DNA of 64,000 nt from assembly GCA_022764505.1 (NCBI GenBank), contig JALEQJ010000004.1, forward strand, positions 1 through 64,000, read 5' to 3'. The notes beneath the pieces were generated by a model. The model saw nothing but the letters and a program-made list of their open reading frames with translations. It did no database searches and was not told the origin of the DNA. Below, one piece after another: positions 16,201 through 26,634 of this stretch (positions are counted from its first letter, which is position 1; every line of letters starts with the position of its first letter). A program made the position numbers and the translations under genes. Source of the stretch: Phocaeicola sp. Its GTDB lineage: Bacteria > Bacteroidota > Bacteroidia > Bacteroidales > Bacteroidaceae.

Positions 16201-18195
16201 ATGATTGTCTGTATTGCAGAAAAGCCCAGTGTAGCCAGAGAAATTGCAGAGATATTGGGGGCGAAAACCAAAAGAGAGGGGTTCATAGAAGGCAATGACT
16301 ATTGCGTAACATGGACTTTCGGACATCTATGTACCCTCAAAGAGCCACAAGAATATACCCCACAGTGGAAAACGTGGTCGCTCTCTTCTCTTCCTATGGT
16401 TCCTCCTCGTTTTGGTATCAAGCTTATAGAAAACGAAGGCATAGAAAAGCAATTCAAAGTCATAGAATCATTGGTAGCAAAAGCAGATATGATCATAAAC
16501 TGTGGCGATGCCGGACAAGAAGGAGAGCTTATCCAAAGATGGGTATTACAAAAAGCTGGAGCCAAATGCCCTGTAAAACGCTTATGGATTTCTTCTCTCA
16601 CAGAAGAATCTATCAAAGAAGGATTTTCCAAACTCAAAGACCAAGCAGACTTTCAGCCTCTATACGAAGCAGGAGTAAGCAGAGCTATCGGAGACTGGTT
16701 ACTCGGTATGAATGCTACTCGCCTCTATACACTCAAGTATGGAAGACAAAAACAAGTACTTTCTATAGGACGTGTACAAACTCCTACGCTGGCTCTCATC
16801 GTAGAACGCCAAAAAGAAATAGAGAACTTCCAACCCGAAGCGTACTGGGAATTGAAAACAGAATACAGAGATACCACATTTCAAGCTACAAAAGGAAAAT
16901 TCCAATCCAAAGAGGAAGGAGAAAACTTTTTAGCGTCCGTGAAAGACAGTCTCTTTTATGTTACAGATGTAAGTGCAAAGAAAGGAACTGAAGGAGCACC
17001 TCGTTTATTTGATCTCACATCTCTACAGGTAGAATGCAATAAGAAATTTGCTTACTCGGCAGAAATGACCTTGCAAACCATTCAGTCGCTATACGAAAAG
17101 AAACTTACCACTTATCCACGTGTAGACACCACTTACCTTAGTGAGGATATCTACCCTAAATGCCCACAAATTCTGGCAGGGCTAAAGAACTATGCTACAT
17201 ATACCAGCCTCCTTTCCGGAAAGGCACTCCCTAAGAGTAAGAAAGTATTTGACAATAGCAAGGTAACAGACCACCACGCCATCATTCCCACAGGTGTAGA
17301 AGCAAAAGGACTCACAGACATAGAAAGTAATGTTTACGATTTGGTAACAAGACGTTTTATCGCTGTCTTCTATCCGGATTGTAAGTTCTCCACAACCACT
17401 GTATTGGGGAAAGTAAACGATATTCAGTTCAAGACTACAGGTAAAGTAATTTTAGAGCAAGGGTGGCGTGTTCTTTTCGGGAAAGAAAGCACAGAGGAGG
17501 ATAAAGAGCCAACAGAAGAAAAGACCTTGCCTCAGTTCAGTGTAGGAGAAAATGGGGAGCATTTTCCAGACTTACAAGAGAAATGGACACAAGCACCCAA
17601 ACCCTATACAGAAGCAACTCTTCTCCGTGCAATGGAAACAGCCGGAAAAGGCGTAGACAATGAAGAACTGAGAGAGGCTCTAAAGGAAAACGGTATAGGT
17701 CGCCCCTCTACACGTGCCAATATCATAGAAACGCTATTCAAGCGTAAGTACATCAGGAAAGAAAGAAAAAACCTCATAGCTACTATAGTAGGAGTAGAAC
17801 TCATCAATCTCATCAGAGAAGATCTGCTGAAATCTGCAGAACTGACAGGTATTTGGGAAAACAAACTACGTAAAATAGAGAAAAGAGAATACGATGCCAA
17901 AACCTTCTTAGAAGAACTCAAAGTAATGGTTAATAGCATTGTTCACACAGTATTGAGCGATAATAGCAATCGGCAAGTAAGCGAGATTTCAGAAGACAAG
18001 AAAGAAGAAAGCCCCAAATCCTCACCACAGAAAGCAAAGAAGAAAAATAATAAAAAGGAGAAGACTACCGCTATTACTGTAGGTGCACCTTGTCCACTAT
18101 GCCATATAGGCAGTATCATACAAGGAAAAACAGCATATGGCTGCTCACGCTGGAAAGAAGGTTGTACTTTCCGAGAACAAATCACAACGAAATAA
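16201..18195 (+). CDS. topB: DNA topoisomerase III
   Basis: A 664-residue type IA topoisomerase. The Toprim domain opens MIVCIAEKPSVAREIA and contains INCGDAGQEGELIQRW (acidic metal site, about residues 100-115). The cleavage domain carries SIGRVQTPTLALIVERQ and the active-site Tyr in KKLTTYPRVDTTYLS (near residue 305). ENGIGRPSTRA follows further on. The C-terminus has a Lys-rich linker and a short zinc-ribbon-like CPLC...CSRW region. It decatenates and relaxes DNA by single-strand passage. It is the middle gene of the operon with the ThiE-like and RsmF-like genes. Confidence 0.96.
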   Translation: MIVCIAEKPSVAREIAEILGAKTKREGFIEGNDYCVTWTFGHLCTLKEPQEYTPQWKTWSLSSLPMVPPRFGIKLIENEGIEKQFKVIESLVAKADMIINCGDAGQEGELIQRWVLQKAGAKCPVKRLWISSLTEESIKEGFSKLKDQADFQPLYEAGVSRAIGDWLLGMNATRLYTLKYGRQKQVLSIGRVQTPTLALIVERQKEIENFQPEAYWELKTEYRDTTFQATKGKFQSKEEGENFLASVKDSLFYVTDVSAKKGTEGAPRLFDLTSLQVECNKKFAYSAEMTLQTIQSLYEKKLTTYPRVDTTYLSEDIYPKCPQILAGLKNYATYTSLLSGKALPKSKKVFDNSKVTDHHAIIPTGVEAKGLTDIESNVYDLVTRRFIAVFYPDCKFSTTTVLGKVNDIQFKTTGKVILEQGWRVLFGKESTEEDKEPTEEKTLPQFSVGENGEHFPDLQEKWTQAPKPYTEATLLRAMETAGKGVDNEELREALKENGIGRPSTRANIIETLFKRKYIRKERKNLIATIVGVELINLIREDLLKSAELTGIWENKLRKIEKREYDAKTFLEELKVMVNSIVHTVLSDNSNRQVSEISEDKKEESPKSSPQKAKKKNNKKEKTTAITVGAPCPLCHIGSIIQGKTAYGCSRWKEGCTFREQITTK

Positions 18196-18212
18196 AGAAA
18201 GAGCTATTTTAT

Positions 18213-19619
18213 ATGAACATACTCCCTGCAGCTTTTAGAGAAGAGATACTGCACATACTACCTGTAGAAGAAGCCAACGCACTCTTCCAAACAATAGAAT
18301 CCACTACAGCACCTACCAGTATCAGGCTGAACCCTTCTAAAGCACAATCTGTAGTAGCCCCATCGGAAAAAGTAAGTTGGTTTCAGGGAGGTTATTACTT
18401 AAATGAACGTCCTTCATTCACTTTTGATCCTTTGTTTCATGCAGGACTATATTATGTGCAAGAAGCATCTTCTATGTTTTTGGCACAAGCTATCCGCTCT
18501 CATCTACCAAAAGAAGCAAGTTGTGTCTTGGATTTATGTGCGGCACCTGGCGGTAAGTCTACTTTACTCCGACAAATTCTGCCCGATAACACACTACTCG
18601 TAGCCAATGAATTCATAAGAAATAGAGCGCAAATACTCAGTGAGAATTTACAGAAATGGGGAAATCCTCATGTAGTTTGTACTTCCAATGCACCCGCAGA
18701 CTTCACACAACTACCTGCTGTCTTTGATGCAATTGTAGCAGATGTACCTTGCTCCGGTGAAGGTATGTTTAGGAAAGACCCACAATCTATCTCAGAATGG
18801 AGTCCTCAAAATGTTTCTCTATGTATACAAAGACAAAGAGACATCATCTCTCATGCTTGGCAAGCACTCAAACCCAATGGTCTATTATTCTATAGTACCT
18901 GCACCTACAATAGAGAAGAGAACGAACAAAATGTAGCATGGATTTGCAAAGAGTTAGGTGGAGAAGTGCTTGCCGTTCCTACTATAGAGGCTTGGGGTAT
19001 CACAGGGAATTTATCCCAAGAAGACTTTCCCATCTATCGTTTCTTTCCTCATAAGACGAAAGGAGAAGGTTTCTTCTTGGCTGTCCTAAGAAAAGCAGCA
19101 TCGGGGGAGCATAACCAAGAAGTTTTCATCAAACCGAATAAAAAAGAAAAGAATAAGGAGAAGCCTATGGCGACACCTGCTATCCTGAAAAAATGGCTCA
19201 AAGAAGAAGAGAAATTCATGTTCAAAGATATAAAAGGAACTTTCTCTGCTATCCCTACCATACACGAGCCACTATACCAATCTCTGACTAAATACTTATA
19301 TATACTTCATGCCGGTATCCCTATGGCGTGCCAAAAAGGCAAGGATCTTATTCCCCAACAAGGGTTGGCACTCAGCACATCATTATCGGATACGGCTTTT
19401 CCATACGTAGAACTGAGCTATGAAAAAGCCTTGACTTACTTACGAAAAGAATCCTTTCAACTACCAGAAGAGGTTTCTAAAGGGTTTGTTCTCGCTACTT
19501 ATCAAGGAAAACCTTTGGGTTTTTTGAAGAATTTGGGCAATCGTGCAAACAATCTCTACCCCAACGAATGGAAAATAAAAAGCACTACATTAAACAATCC
19601 TGTTCAAGTAGTGCTATAA
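18213..19619 (+). CDS. RsmF-like rRNA (cytosine-5) methyltransferase
   Basis: A 468-residue protein. The SAM-binding motif LDLCAAPGGKST is near residue 110, ADVPCSGEGMFRKDP holds one catalytic Cys and FYSTCTYNREENE the second, the signature of NOL1/NOP2/Sun rRNA m5C methylases. The C-terminal extension (about 310-468) fits RsmF with its PUA-like tail. The longest frame opens at 18090 inside topB; the ATG at 18213 (MNILPAAFREEILHIL), 18 bp after the topB stop, is the right start because similarity begins there. It modifies 16S rRNA. Confidence 0.9.
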   Translation: MNILPAAFREEILHILPVEEANALFQTIESTTAPTSIRLNPSKAQSVVAPSEKVSWFQGGYYLNERPSFTFDPLFHAGLYYVQEASSMFLAQAIRSHLPKEASCVLDLCAAPGGKSTLLRQILPDNTLLVANEFIRNRAQILSENLQKWGNPHVVCTSNAPADFTQLPAVFDAIVADVPCSGEGMFRKDPQSISEWSPQNVSLCIQRQRDIISHAWQALKPNGLLFYSTCTYNREENEQNVAWICKELGGEVLAVPTIEAWGITGNLSQEDFPIYRFFPHKTKGEGFFLAVLRKAASGEHNQEVFIKPNKKEKNKEKPMATPAILKKWLKEEEKFMFKDIKGTFSAIPTIHEPLYQSLTKYLYILHAGIPMACQKGKDLIPQQGLALSTSLSDTAFPYVELSYEKALTYLRKESFQLPEEVSKGFVLATYQGKPLGFLKNLGNRANNLYPNEWKIKSTTLNNPVQVVL

Positions 19620-19647
19620 TTCAATAGAGAGGGTTATAAGAATTATT

Positions 19648-20856
19648 CTATTTTTTTTCTTCCATTTCTATAAACTTAGTATCTAAGTAGGCATTCAGCT
19701 TACAAGCAAGCGGATATTTTTCCATTCTTAGGTATCCTCCCACTTTCTTAAACATCTCAAAGATACGTCCTTTGTCATGCAATGACTTTATAAAAGCAGC
19801 AAAACCGAAGGTAAACAGCATACTAAAAAAGAAGACGACTCCAAACTGCACATTGATAGAAAAATCAAGGAGATAAGAGAAGAACCAAGATAATATCACA
19901 AGTCCATTCATAAACAGAATGCTGAACGCAGTACCTGCATGTGAGAAACCTAAATGTAAGAAGATATGATGCAAGTGTGATTTGTCCGGATAAAAAGGAG
20001 ATTTTCCTCTATACATACGCATAGACATAACACGCAATGTATCAAAGACAGGAATAGAAAGAATAGACATCACAAATGGAATAAGTCCTATATGCTGTGG
20101 AAGAGTAACTACATGTGGAGTAGCATCATACAGCACATTCAATAAGAAGTATGCCATCACCAATCCCATAACAAGAGAACCACCATCTCCGATAAACATT
20201 CTCGTTTTAGAACCAAAAACATTGTGCAGAAGGAAAGGTATCAAAGCTCCTGCACAAGCTGCTGCCAGCATATACATTTCTATATAGTCCAGCATATAAA
20301 AATAGATACCAAAAACAACACTTGCCATAATACAATAGCCGGATGAAAGTCCATTCACGCCATCTATAAGATTGATAGAGTTAATGATACCTACAGAAAG
20401 TACTACTGTCAATATCCAAGAAATCCATATAGGGAGTTCTCCTAAACCAAACAAGGTATGAAAATGATTGATAGATACACCAAGATTGAGTATAAGCAAT
20501 AAGATACAAACTATCTGTGCGAAAAAGCGTACCTTCCAAGATATATCGGCTATATCGTCTATCACACCTATATAGAGCATCACTGTCATAGAGATGAGGA
20601 TAAACAATAACTCAGAATCTCTGCTATAAAAATGACAAAACAGACCTAAGCCCAATACTATCCCTAAAAAGCAAGCCACACCTCCCAATACAGGTATCGG
20701 AGTCCTCTGCAACTTACGGGCATCGGGATTGTCTACTATATTTTTTTGTAAGGCTATTTTTAAGATATGAGGGTGGATAAACCAAACCGTAGCCAATGCT
20801 ACGAGTGAAACAATGAGTGGTAAAATCCATTTATTCTGTATCAAGAACTCTTCCAT
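19648..20856 (-). CDS. WecA/TagO-type undecaprenyl-phosphate sugar-1-phosphate transferase (MraY/GT4 family)
   Basis: A 402-residue polytopic protein with about eleven membrane helices. Family motifs are in order: GVIDDIADISW (DDxxD), NSINLIDGVNGLSSG (NxxNxxDG), RMFIGDGGSLVMG, and the histidine motif HLHHIFLHLG. It transfers GlcNAc-1-phosphate or a related sugar phosphate to undecaprenyl phosphate in the inner membrane, the first step of O-antigen or capsule-type glycans. Length exceeds MraY (about 360) and fits WecA/TagO relatives. It is convergent with the RsmF-like gene. Confidence 0.92.
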   Translation of the reverse strand: MEEFLIQNKWILPLIVSLVALATVWFIHPHILKIALQKNIVDNPDARKLQRTPIPVLGGVACFLGIVLGLGLFCHFYSRDSELLFILISMTVMLYIGVIDDIADISWKVRFFAQIVCILLLILNLGVSINHFHTLFGLGELPIWISWILTVVLSVGIINSINLIDGVNGLSSGYCIMASVVFGIYFYMLDYIEMYMLAAACAGALIPFLLHNVFGSKTRMFIGDGGSLVMGLVMAYFLLNVLYDATPHVVTLPQHIGLIPFVMSILSIPVFDTLRVMSMRMYRGKSPFYPDKSHLHHIFLHLGFSHAGTAFSILFMNGLVILSWFFSYLLDFSINVQFGVVFFFSMLFTFGFAAFIKSLHDKGRIFEMFKKVGGYLRMEKYPLACKLNAYLDTKFIEMEEKK

Positions 20857-20964
20857 GAATAATCCTATTATATATGTTTTTTAGTCTAACGAGAATCTTA
20901 ATCTCTATTTATTTTTACAAAAGTAGAGAATAAATTCCCTCTCTATACATATCAAATCCCTTTT

Positions 20965-22029
20965 TTATTTACGAATTTCCCCACTTCCGAGGCATAAATG
21001 GGCTTCTTTGTCATAAACTACCCCAAATTGTCCCGGTGCTATTCCCTGAATAGGAGTATCGCTACGCACAGCATATCCTCCCTCACAAGGCATAAGAAAT
21101 CCTGTCTGAAAAGTATCTGTATGTCTTACTTTGAAGCGTATTTCTATTTCGTCCTCCATATTCTCCCACGGATTTTCTGTGATGAAATGGAAGTCTACCA
21201 ATCTAAAAGATGTACCATACTGTTTCTCTGTATCGTAACCTTTAGACACAAAGATAACATTATCTTCTATATTTTTCTCTATCACAAACCAAGGACCACC
21301 TCCTAACCCCAATCCTTTGCGCTGTCCGATGGTATGAAACCAGAATCCGCGATGTTCTCCTATGACTTTACCGGTTTCAAGTTCTACTATTTTTCCTTTC
21401 TTTTCACCCAAAAAACGTTTGATAAAGTCATTATAATTGATTTTGCCAAGAAAGCAAATACCTTGACTATCTTTTCGGAAAGCACTGGGTAGTTTTGCTT
21501 CTTGTGCTATCTGTCTGATGTCTTTTTTCATATACTTTCCCAAAGGGAGCAGTAACTTAGACACCTGCAAATAATTGATTTGCGCCAAGAAATCTGTTTG
21601 ATCTTTTATTGGATCTACAGCTGTAGCCAACCAGCTTTTGCCATTTATTTCTTCTATAGAGGCATAATGCCCTGTCATAATTTTATCATAGGCAAAACCT
21701 GCTTTTTCTTCAAAACACCCGAACTTAATGAGTTTATTGCACATCACATCCGGATTGGGAGTAAAGCCATTCTTTACCTTCTCTATGGTATAAGCAACTA
21801 CATTGTCCCAATACTCTTGCTGAAGGTCTACTATATCAAAATGTAAACCATACTTACGTGCAGTAGCTGTAGCAAGTTCTATGTCTTCTTCTGCTGTGCA
21901 GGTAAGTTCCGTATCTGTATCCATACCTATTTTTATGTAAAACAGGTCGGGCTTATAACCTTGTTCACAAAGGAGATGGATCGCAACTGCGCTATCTACT
22001 CCCCCTGATATGAGAGATGCTATCTTCAT
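20965..22029 (-). CDS. mnmA: tRNA-specific 2-thiouridylase MnmA
   Basis: A 354-residue PP-loop ATPase. The ATP motif SGGVDSAVA is at the N-terminus; the first catalytic Cys lies in [13 protein letters not shown] and the second in [28 protein letters not shown] marks the MnmA central domain. It thiolates U34 of tRNA Lys, Glu and Gln using persulfide sulfur. Its start overlaps the stop of the upstream YgiQ gene by 4 bp (ATGA), so the two are translationally coupled. Confidence 0.97.
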   Translation of the reverse strand: MKIASLISGGVDSAVAIHLLCEQGYKPDLFYIKIGMDTDTELTCTAEEDIELATATARKYGLHFDIVDLQQEYWDNVVAYTIEKVKNGFTPNPDVMCNKLIKFGCFEEKAGFAYDKIMTGHYASIEEINGKSWLATAVDPIKDQTDFLAQINYLQVSKLLLPLGKYMKKDIRQIAQEAKLPSAFRKDSQGICFLGKINYNDFIKRFLGEKKGKIVELETGKVIGEHRGFWFHTIGQRKGLGLGGGPWFVIEKNIEDNVIFVSKGYDTEKQYGTSFRLVDFHFITENPWENMEDEIEIRFKVRHTDTFQTGFLMPCEGGYAVRSDTPIQGIAPGQFGVVYDKEAHLCLGSGEIRK

Positions 22030-23903
22030 TTTTTCTTCTTCTTTACGTTTGAATGAGGCTGAGATAAGGGTACTTTACGAATACCATAAAGTTGGGATAT
22101 CAAGTCCTCCCGCTTTATTTTTCTCAGCGTATTTATGATACCGGGTTTCTCCTCCGGCTTATACCAGAAGAAAAACATTCGTTGTGCCAATTTTTCTTGT
22201 GCCGTCTTTGCAGAATAAATGGGTTCCAAGGTATAAGGGTGATACCCCGTATACCACGCCTCTGTAGCTACAGTCATAGGTGTAGGAGTAAAATCTTGCA
22301 CTTGTTCTAAGCGGAAATCCAGATCCTTAGTGATCACTGCCAGCTCTGCCATCTTCTCTGTAGTACAGCCCGGGTGGCTACTGATAAAGTAGGGTATGAT
22401 CTGTTGCTTCAAGTTTTTTTCTGCATTGACCCTATCAAAAATGCGCTTAAACTCATAGAACTGCTTGAAAGAGGGTTTCCTCATATAGAAAAGCACCTCG
22501 TCCGATGTATGTTCCGGAGCTACTTTGAGCCTGCCACTCACGTGATGAGCTATGAGTTCTTGCGTATAAGTAGCTATGCCTTTGTTCACAGTCTCATCTT
22601 TGGTTTTATGCAGTAACAGATCGTAGCGGACACCACTGCCTATGAAACTTTTCTTTATACCCGGTAGTGCATCTACTGCCCGATAAATATCCAAGAGAGG
22701 TCTATGATCTGTATTCAGATTGGGACATACGGCAGGGTGAATACAAGACGGGCGCTTGCATTTTTTACAAATATCCTCATTATGTCCTTTCATCTTGTAC
22801 ATATTGGCAGAAGGTCCTCCCAAATCACTCAAGTAACCTTTGAAGTCCGGCATTTGTATCACTTTCCTTACCTCTTCCAAGATGCTTTCTTTGCTCCTAC
22901 TCACTATAAATTTCCCTTGGTGGGCAGAGATGGTACAAAATGCACAGCCACCGAAACAACCCCGATGCAGATTGATAGAAAATTTGATCATATCATACGC
23001 AGGGATTCTCTTTCCTTTGTATTTAGGGTGCGGAAGTCTGGTATAGGGCAAAGAAAAAGATCTATCCAATTCTGCTTCTGTAAGGGGGGGATAAGGCGGA
23101 TTTACTACTACATACTTATGGTCTACAGCTTGCAAAATACGTCTTGCAACATACTTATTGGATTCTTCTTCTATATGCCTAAAGTTGCTTGCTTGCTTTT
23201 TCTTATCTGCCAAACACTCTTCGTGAGAAAACAAGACACAGTCTTCTGCTGTAGGTTCCATAGCAGATTTCTTCTTTATATATACAGTCTGTGGAAGATG
23301 ATGCGGAAGTGTGCCTTTTGCTATAAAATGCTTACACAAGTCTGCTATGGGTTTCTCACCCATTCCATACACGAGTAAGTCTGCCCCTGAGTCCAACAAG
23401 ATAGAAGGTCTTACTCTATCCTCCCAGTAATCATAGTGCGTAAGTCTACGCAAAGAAGCCTCTATACCTCCTATTACTACAGGAACGTCCGGGAAGAGTT
23501 TTTTCAAAATTTGTGTGTACACAATGGTAGGATAGTCCGGGCGCATATCGTGTCTGCCGTCCGGTGTATAAGCGTCTTCACTACGCAATCGTTTATTGGC
23601 GGTATACTTATTTACCATACTGTCCATACAACCCGCAGTTACTCCAAAGAAATATCGAGGTTTCCCCAGTTTCTTAAAATCCCGAAGATCATCTCGCCAG
23701 TTGGGTTGTGGAACAATGGCTACTCGTAAGCCTTCTGCTTCTATAAGGCGTCCTACTACGCCTGTACCAAAAGATGGGTGGTCTATATAGGCATCTCCAC
23801 TGAACAAAATCACGTCCAATTCGTCCCAACCACGTAGCTCCACCTCTTTTTTTGTAGTAGGCAGCCAGTCTGTCAGCTTATATGTTATCTCTTCTACTTT
23901 CAC
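22026..23903 (-). CDS. YgiQ-family radical SAM protein
   Basis: A 625-residue protein. [15 protein letters not shown] is the CxxxCxxC iron-sulfur/SAM motif (about residue 315). It is preceded by a B12-binding-like N-terminal region ([21 protein letters not shown]...VGRLIEAEG) and followed by a second Cys cluster ([17 protein letters not shown]). Length and layout match UPF0313/YgiQ, whose reaction is not established to my knowledge. The C-terminus is Lys-rich. It is the first gene of a pair with mnmA (4-bp overlap), hinting at but not proving an RNA-modification link. Confidence 0.93.
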   Translation of the reverse strand: MKVEEITYKLTDWLPTTKKEVELRGWDELDVILFSGDAYIDHPSFGTGVVGRLIEAEGLRVAIVPQPNWRDDLRDFKKLGKPRYFFGVTAGCMDSMVNKYTANKRLRSEDAYTPDGRHDMRPDYPTIVYTQILKKLFPDVPVVIGGIEASLRRLTHYDYWEDRVRPSILLDSGADLLVYGMGEKPIADLCKHFIAKGTLPHHLPQTVYIKKKSAMEPTAEDCVLFSHEECLADKKKQASNFRHIEEESNKYVARRILQAVDHKYVVVNPPYPPLTEAELDRSFSLPYTRLPHPKYKGKRIPAYDMIKFSINLHRGCFGGCAFCTISAHQGKFIVSRSKESILEEVRKVIQMPDFKGYLSDLGGPSANMYKMKGHNEDICKKCKRPSCIHPAVCPNLNTDHRPLLDIYRAVDALPGIKKSFIGSGVRYDLLLHKTKDETVNKGIATYTQELIAHHVSGRLKVAPEHTSDEVLFYMRKPSFKQFYEFKRIFDRVNAEKNLKQQIIPYFISSHPGCTTEKMAELAVITKDLDFRLEQVQDFTPTPMTVATEAWYTGYHPYTLEPIYSAKTAQEKLAQRMFFFWYKPEEKPGIINTLRKIKREDLISQLYGIRKVPLSQPHSNVKKKKK

Positions 23904-23954
23904 CTTTTATATATTGGGGGACAAAGGTACAACCTAATCTCCGAAGATAAGCAC

Positions 23955-24293
23955 TCATCTGTGTATGTACTTCAAAAAAGCGTAATGTTTACGTCCTTTC
24001 GTATAATGAGGATTATCTTGATGAGCATAAGCTTCGCGCTCAAAAGAGATCTTCCGATAGGCTTTTTGTGCATTTCTATACTTCAGCAAGAGCCATAACC
24101 ACTCCATTATATACCATATATAAAAAAGAAAATAGAGCAATTCTTGCATCTGCTTAGTATGAATACTTTCGTGTACCAAAATAGTTTCCAGCTCCTCTGT
24201 GCTTACTTGTTGCCGTTTTATAAAGACAATCCCAAACAGATTTATAGCAAAAAAATCCTTAAAAGGTATCCATCTGTTTCTTATCACTTTCAT
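23955..24293 (-). CDS. Small membrane-associated HExxH protein (M56/M48-like putative metalloprotease)
   Basis: A 112-residue protein. TILVHESIHTKQMQELL (about residues 38-54) contains the zinc-protease signature HESIH. It is followed by a hydrophobic stretch (YFLFYIWYIMEWLWLLL) and, 40 residues later, FEREAYAHQDN, where a Glu could be the third zinc ligand as in M48/M56 peptidases. N-terminal KVIRNRWIPFKDFFAINLFGIVFIK precedes the motif. The protein looks like a minimal gluzincin core. The substrate is unknown and no regulator partner (BlaI type) is adjacent. It is transcribed toward the YgiQ gene's start. Confidence 0.7.
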   Translation of the reverse strand: MKVIRNRWIPFKDFFAINLFGIVFIKRQQVSTEELETILVHESIHTKQMQELLYFLFYIWYIMEWLWLLLKYRNAQKAYRKISFEREAYAHQDNPHYTKGRKHYAFLKYIHR

Positions 24294-25172
24294 TACCGTA
24301 TTCTACTTTCTGGTTGAGATGTATTCATACAAATATAATACCTTTTTTCTTTATCCCAGACCCTCTCCAATTCAATCTCTCTTATGCAGGTTCTGAACTC
24401 TATTTTTATTGATAGTGGCAAGGAAGTAAGCATAAACGAGGGTTATTGTAAGTACTCTTCTTCCTTAGTCTTAGCACAACCCCTATGGGGTTGATGCCAG
24501 TGAGATACATATAGACAGGGTTATTCACTGCGTTCCTAACCCTGCCCTAACAAAAGCATAACACCTACGGCGTTATTTTTTCCGCACTACTGTGTTTGAG
24601 CGAGGAATCCCCATCGGGGATTTGCTGTTGATAGGACAGATATTCGGAGGGAAACGAAGAACAATCCCTACAGCGTTACTTTTCGCATCACTGTGTTTGA
24701 GTAAGGAATCCCCATCGGGGATTTGCTATTGATAAGGCAGATGTTCGGAGGGAAACGAAGAACAATCCCTACAGCGTTACTTTTCGCATCACTGTGTTTG
24801 AGTAAGGAATCCCCATCGGGGATTTGCTATTGATAAGGCAGATGTTCGGAGGGAAACGAAGAACAATCCCTACTGCGTTACTTTTCACACTACTGTGTTT
24901 GAGTAAGGAATCCCCATCGGGGATTTGCTATTGATAAGGCAGATGTTCGGAGGGAAACGAAAAACAATCCATACGGCGTTATTTTTTCCGCACTACTGTG
25001 TTTGAGTAAGGAATCCCAATCGGGGATTTGCTGTTGATAGGGCAGATGTTCGGAGGGAAACGAAGAACAATCCATACGGCGTTACTTTTCGCATCACTGT
25101 GTTTGAGTAAGGAATCCCCATCGGGGATTTCCTGTTGATAGGGCAGATGTTCGGAGGGAAACGAAGAACAAT

Positions 25173-26216
25173 ACGTGAGTTCGGGATAAAAAAGTAGCCA
25201 TAAAAAGCGGTAATCTCGCTTATTTTTGTAACTTTATATTTATAAACCAATTAGTTACAATCAAAAAAGCGATGATTACCATAGACAAAGTTATTGAAAT
25301 CTTCTGTGCTACAGACGAGTTCTGCAAGAATTTTGAGGCTGAACTGAGTAAAAACCTTAAAATAGCCCCGCTCAAAGGAGCAGAGAAGTGCACGAGAAAT
25401 CGCAAAGGGTGCATGAGTAAAAGTGAGATAATGGCAATCCTCTTGTACTTTCATTTTGGCACTTTTCGTAATTTCAAACACTACTATCTCACCTTTGTAA
25501 AAGGATATATGAAGAGTTATTTCCCAACAGCTGTTTCCTACAATCGCTTTGTGGAATTGATGCCTCGTGTCTTCTTTGAACTGATGGTTTTTCTCAGAGT
25601 CTCAGCCTTTGGAAAATGCTCAGGAATTAGTTTCGTAGACAGCACTATGGTACCTATTTGTCATAATATGAGGAGGTATTTTACAAGGTATTCAAAGGAA
25701 TTGCTAAGAGCGGAAAAGACACTATGGGGTGGTGTCATGGATTCAAACTGCATTTGCTTTGCAATGATAGTGGGGATATCATAACATTCTGTCTTACAAC
25801 AGCTAACGTTGATGATAGAGACAAGAGGGTATGGTCTGTTTTCACCAAAGTACTCTATGGAAAAATCTTTGCCGATAAGGGGGTATATTAAGCAAGAACT
25901 CTTTGAGAGCATCTTTGACCAAGGGATACATCTTGTGCATGGGATAAAGGCGAAGATGAAGAACAAACTCATGCCCATGTGGGATAGAATAATGCTACGC
26001 AAAAGATACATCATAGAATCCATCAATGACTTGCTTAAGAATAAAGCAAACTTGGTGCATTCCAGACACCGCTCTGTCCACAATTTTATCATCAACGTAT
26101 GCGCTGCATTAGCGGCTTATTCCTTCTTTGAAAATAAGCCAAGTGCACTGCCCGTATGCATTGAGAACACACCACAATTGGCTATTTTCTAAGAAATGCT
26201 TATCCCGAACTCACGT
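25173..26216 (+). mobile_element. IS982-family-like insertion sequence, 1044 bp
   Basis: Terminal inverted repeats ACGTGAGTTCGGGATAA (25173-25189) and TTATCCCGAACTCACGT (26200-26216) are perfect over 17 bp. The direct repeat AACAAT flanks it on both sides (25167-25172 and 26217-26222), a 6-bp target duplication. Removing the IS and one duplication restores the 101-bp spacing of the tandem array exactly. It carries one transposase gene, disrupted by two frameshifts. Confidence 0.92.
25272..26192 (+). pseudogene. IS982-type transposase with two compensating frameshifts
   Basis: The first frame (MITIDKVIEIFCATDEFCKNFE...) carries the DDE-type FVDSTMVPI and breaks near 25682, where TTTTACAAGG seems to lack one A. 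The shifted frame continues with KSGKDTMGWCHGFKLHLLCNDSG and VWSVFTKVLYGKIFADKG. At a run of five G (25879-25883) an extra base restores the first frame (YIKQELFESIFDQG), through the catalytic-Glu region RYIIESINDLLKN to the end (NTPQLAIF). The full family pattern is present over about 306 codons. The element is probably inactive unless the frameshifts are sequencing errors. Confidence 0.85.
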
Positions 26217-26536
26217 AACAATCCATACAGCGTTACTTTTCGCATCACTGTGTTTGAGTAAGGAATCCCCATCGGGGATTTGCTGTTGATAAGGCAGATG
26301 TTCGGAGGGAAACGAAAAACAATCCATACGGCGTTATTTTTTCCGCACTACTGTGTTTGAGTGAGGAATCCCCATCGGGGATTTGCTGTTGATAGGGCAG
26401 GTGTTCGGAGGGAAACGAAGAACCCTGCCTATATGAGTACAGAAACACAATGCCATAGGTATTGTGCTATGAAAATTTTGGAAACTTCTTACCTATTCAA
26501 GGGAGGTTAATATGAGTATCTTTATTCCGTACCACA

Positions 26537-26592
26537 GTTTATATAAACCGCAATGGAAGTTTATATAAACCATAGTGGAGGTTTACATAAAC
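26537..26592. repeat. Phased palindrome array (GTTTAYRTAAAC, period 22 bp)
   Basis: GTTTATATAAAC at 26537-26548 and 26559-26570 and GTTTACATAAAC at 26581-26592, with unit starts exactly 22 bp apart. Spacers CGCAATGGAA and CATAGTGGAG resemble each other. It lies between the tandem array and the terminator of the glutathione peroxidase gene. A plus-strand frame opening inside it is not a gene. Confidence 0.85.
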
Positions 26593-26634
26593 TTAAGTAC
26601 GAAACAAAATTTCCCAATGATAGGAAAAAAGAAT

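Larger units (their letters stand above)
24560..26420. repeat. Eight-unit 101-103 bp tandem array, interrupted by an insertion sequence
   Basis: The landmark GGAATCC recurs at 24604, 24705, 24806, 24907, 25010, 25111, 26262 and 26365. Spacings are 101, 101, 101, 103 and 101 bp, then 101 across the insertion site after subtracting the IS and its duplication, then 103. Each unit contains the inverted repeat AATCCCC/GGGGATT and the conserved segment TTCGGAGGGAAACGAAGAA. A period not divisible by three excludes a coding repeat. A related hairpin (CAACCCC/GGGGTTG) lies just outside on the left at about 24478. Together with 24294-24560 and 26421-26690, this whole intergenic stretch has no genes other than the IS. 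Confidence 0.9.

Noticed and set aside
16302..16991. Plus-strand frame of 229 codons inside topB
   Set aside because: Overlaps conserved topoisomerase III sequence in another frame; composition rich in Arg and Ser is typical of an out-of-frame shadow.
15589..18195. Thiamine biosynthesis operon
   Set aside because: Only one ThiE/TenI-like gene is present; the co-transcribed genes are topB and an rRNA methylase, and no TPP riboswitch is visible upstream.
22704..23378. Plus-strand frame of 224 codons
   Set aside because: Antisense to the conserved radical-SAM core of the YgiQ gene.
24604..26365. Tandem 101-bp units as a CRISPR array or as a coding repeat
   Set aside because: Units are nearly identical over their whole length, with no variable spacers and no cas genes, and 101 bp is not a multiple of three, so the long minus-strand frames through the array are shadows.
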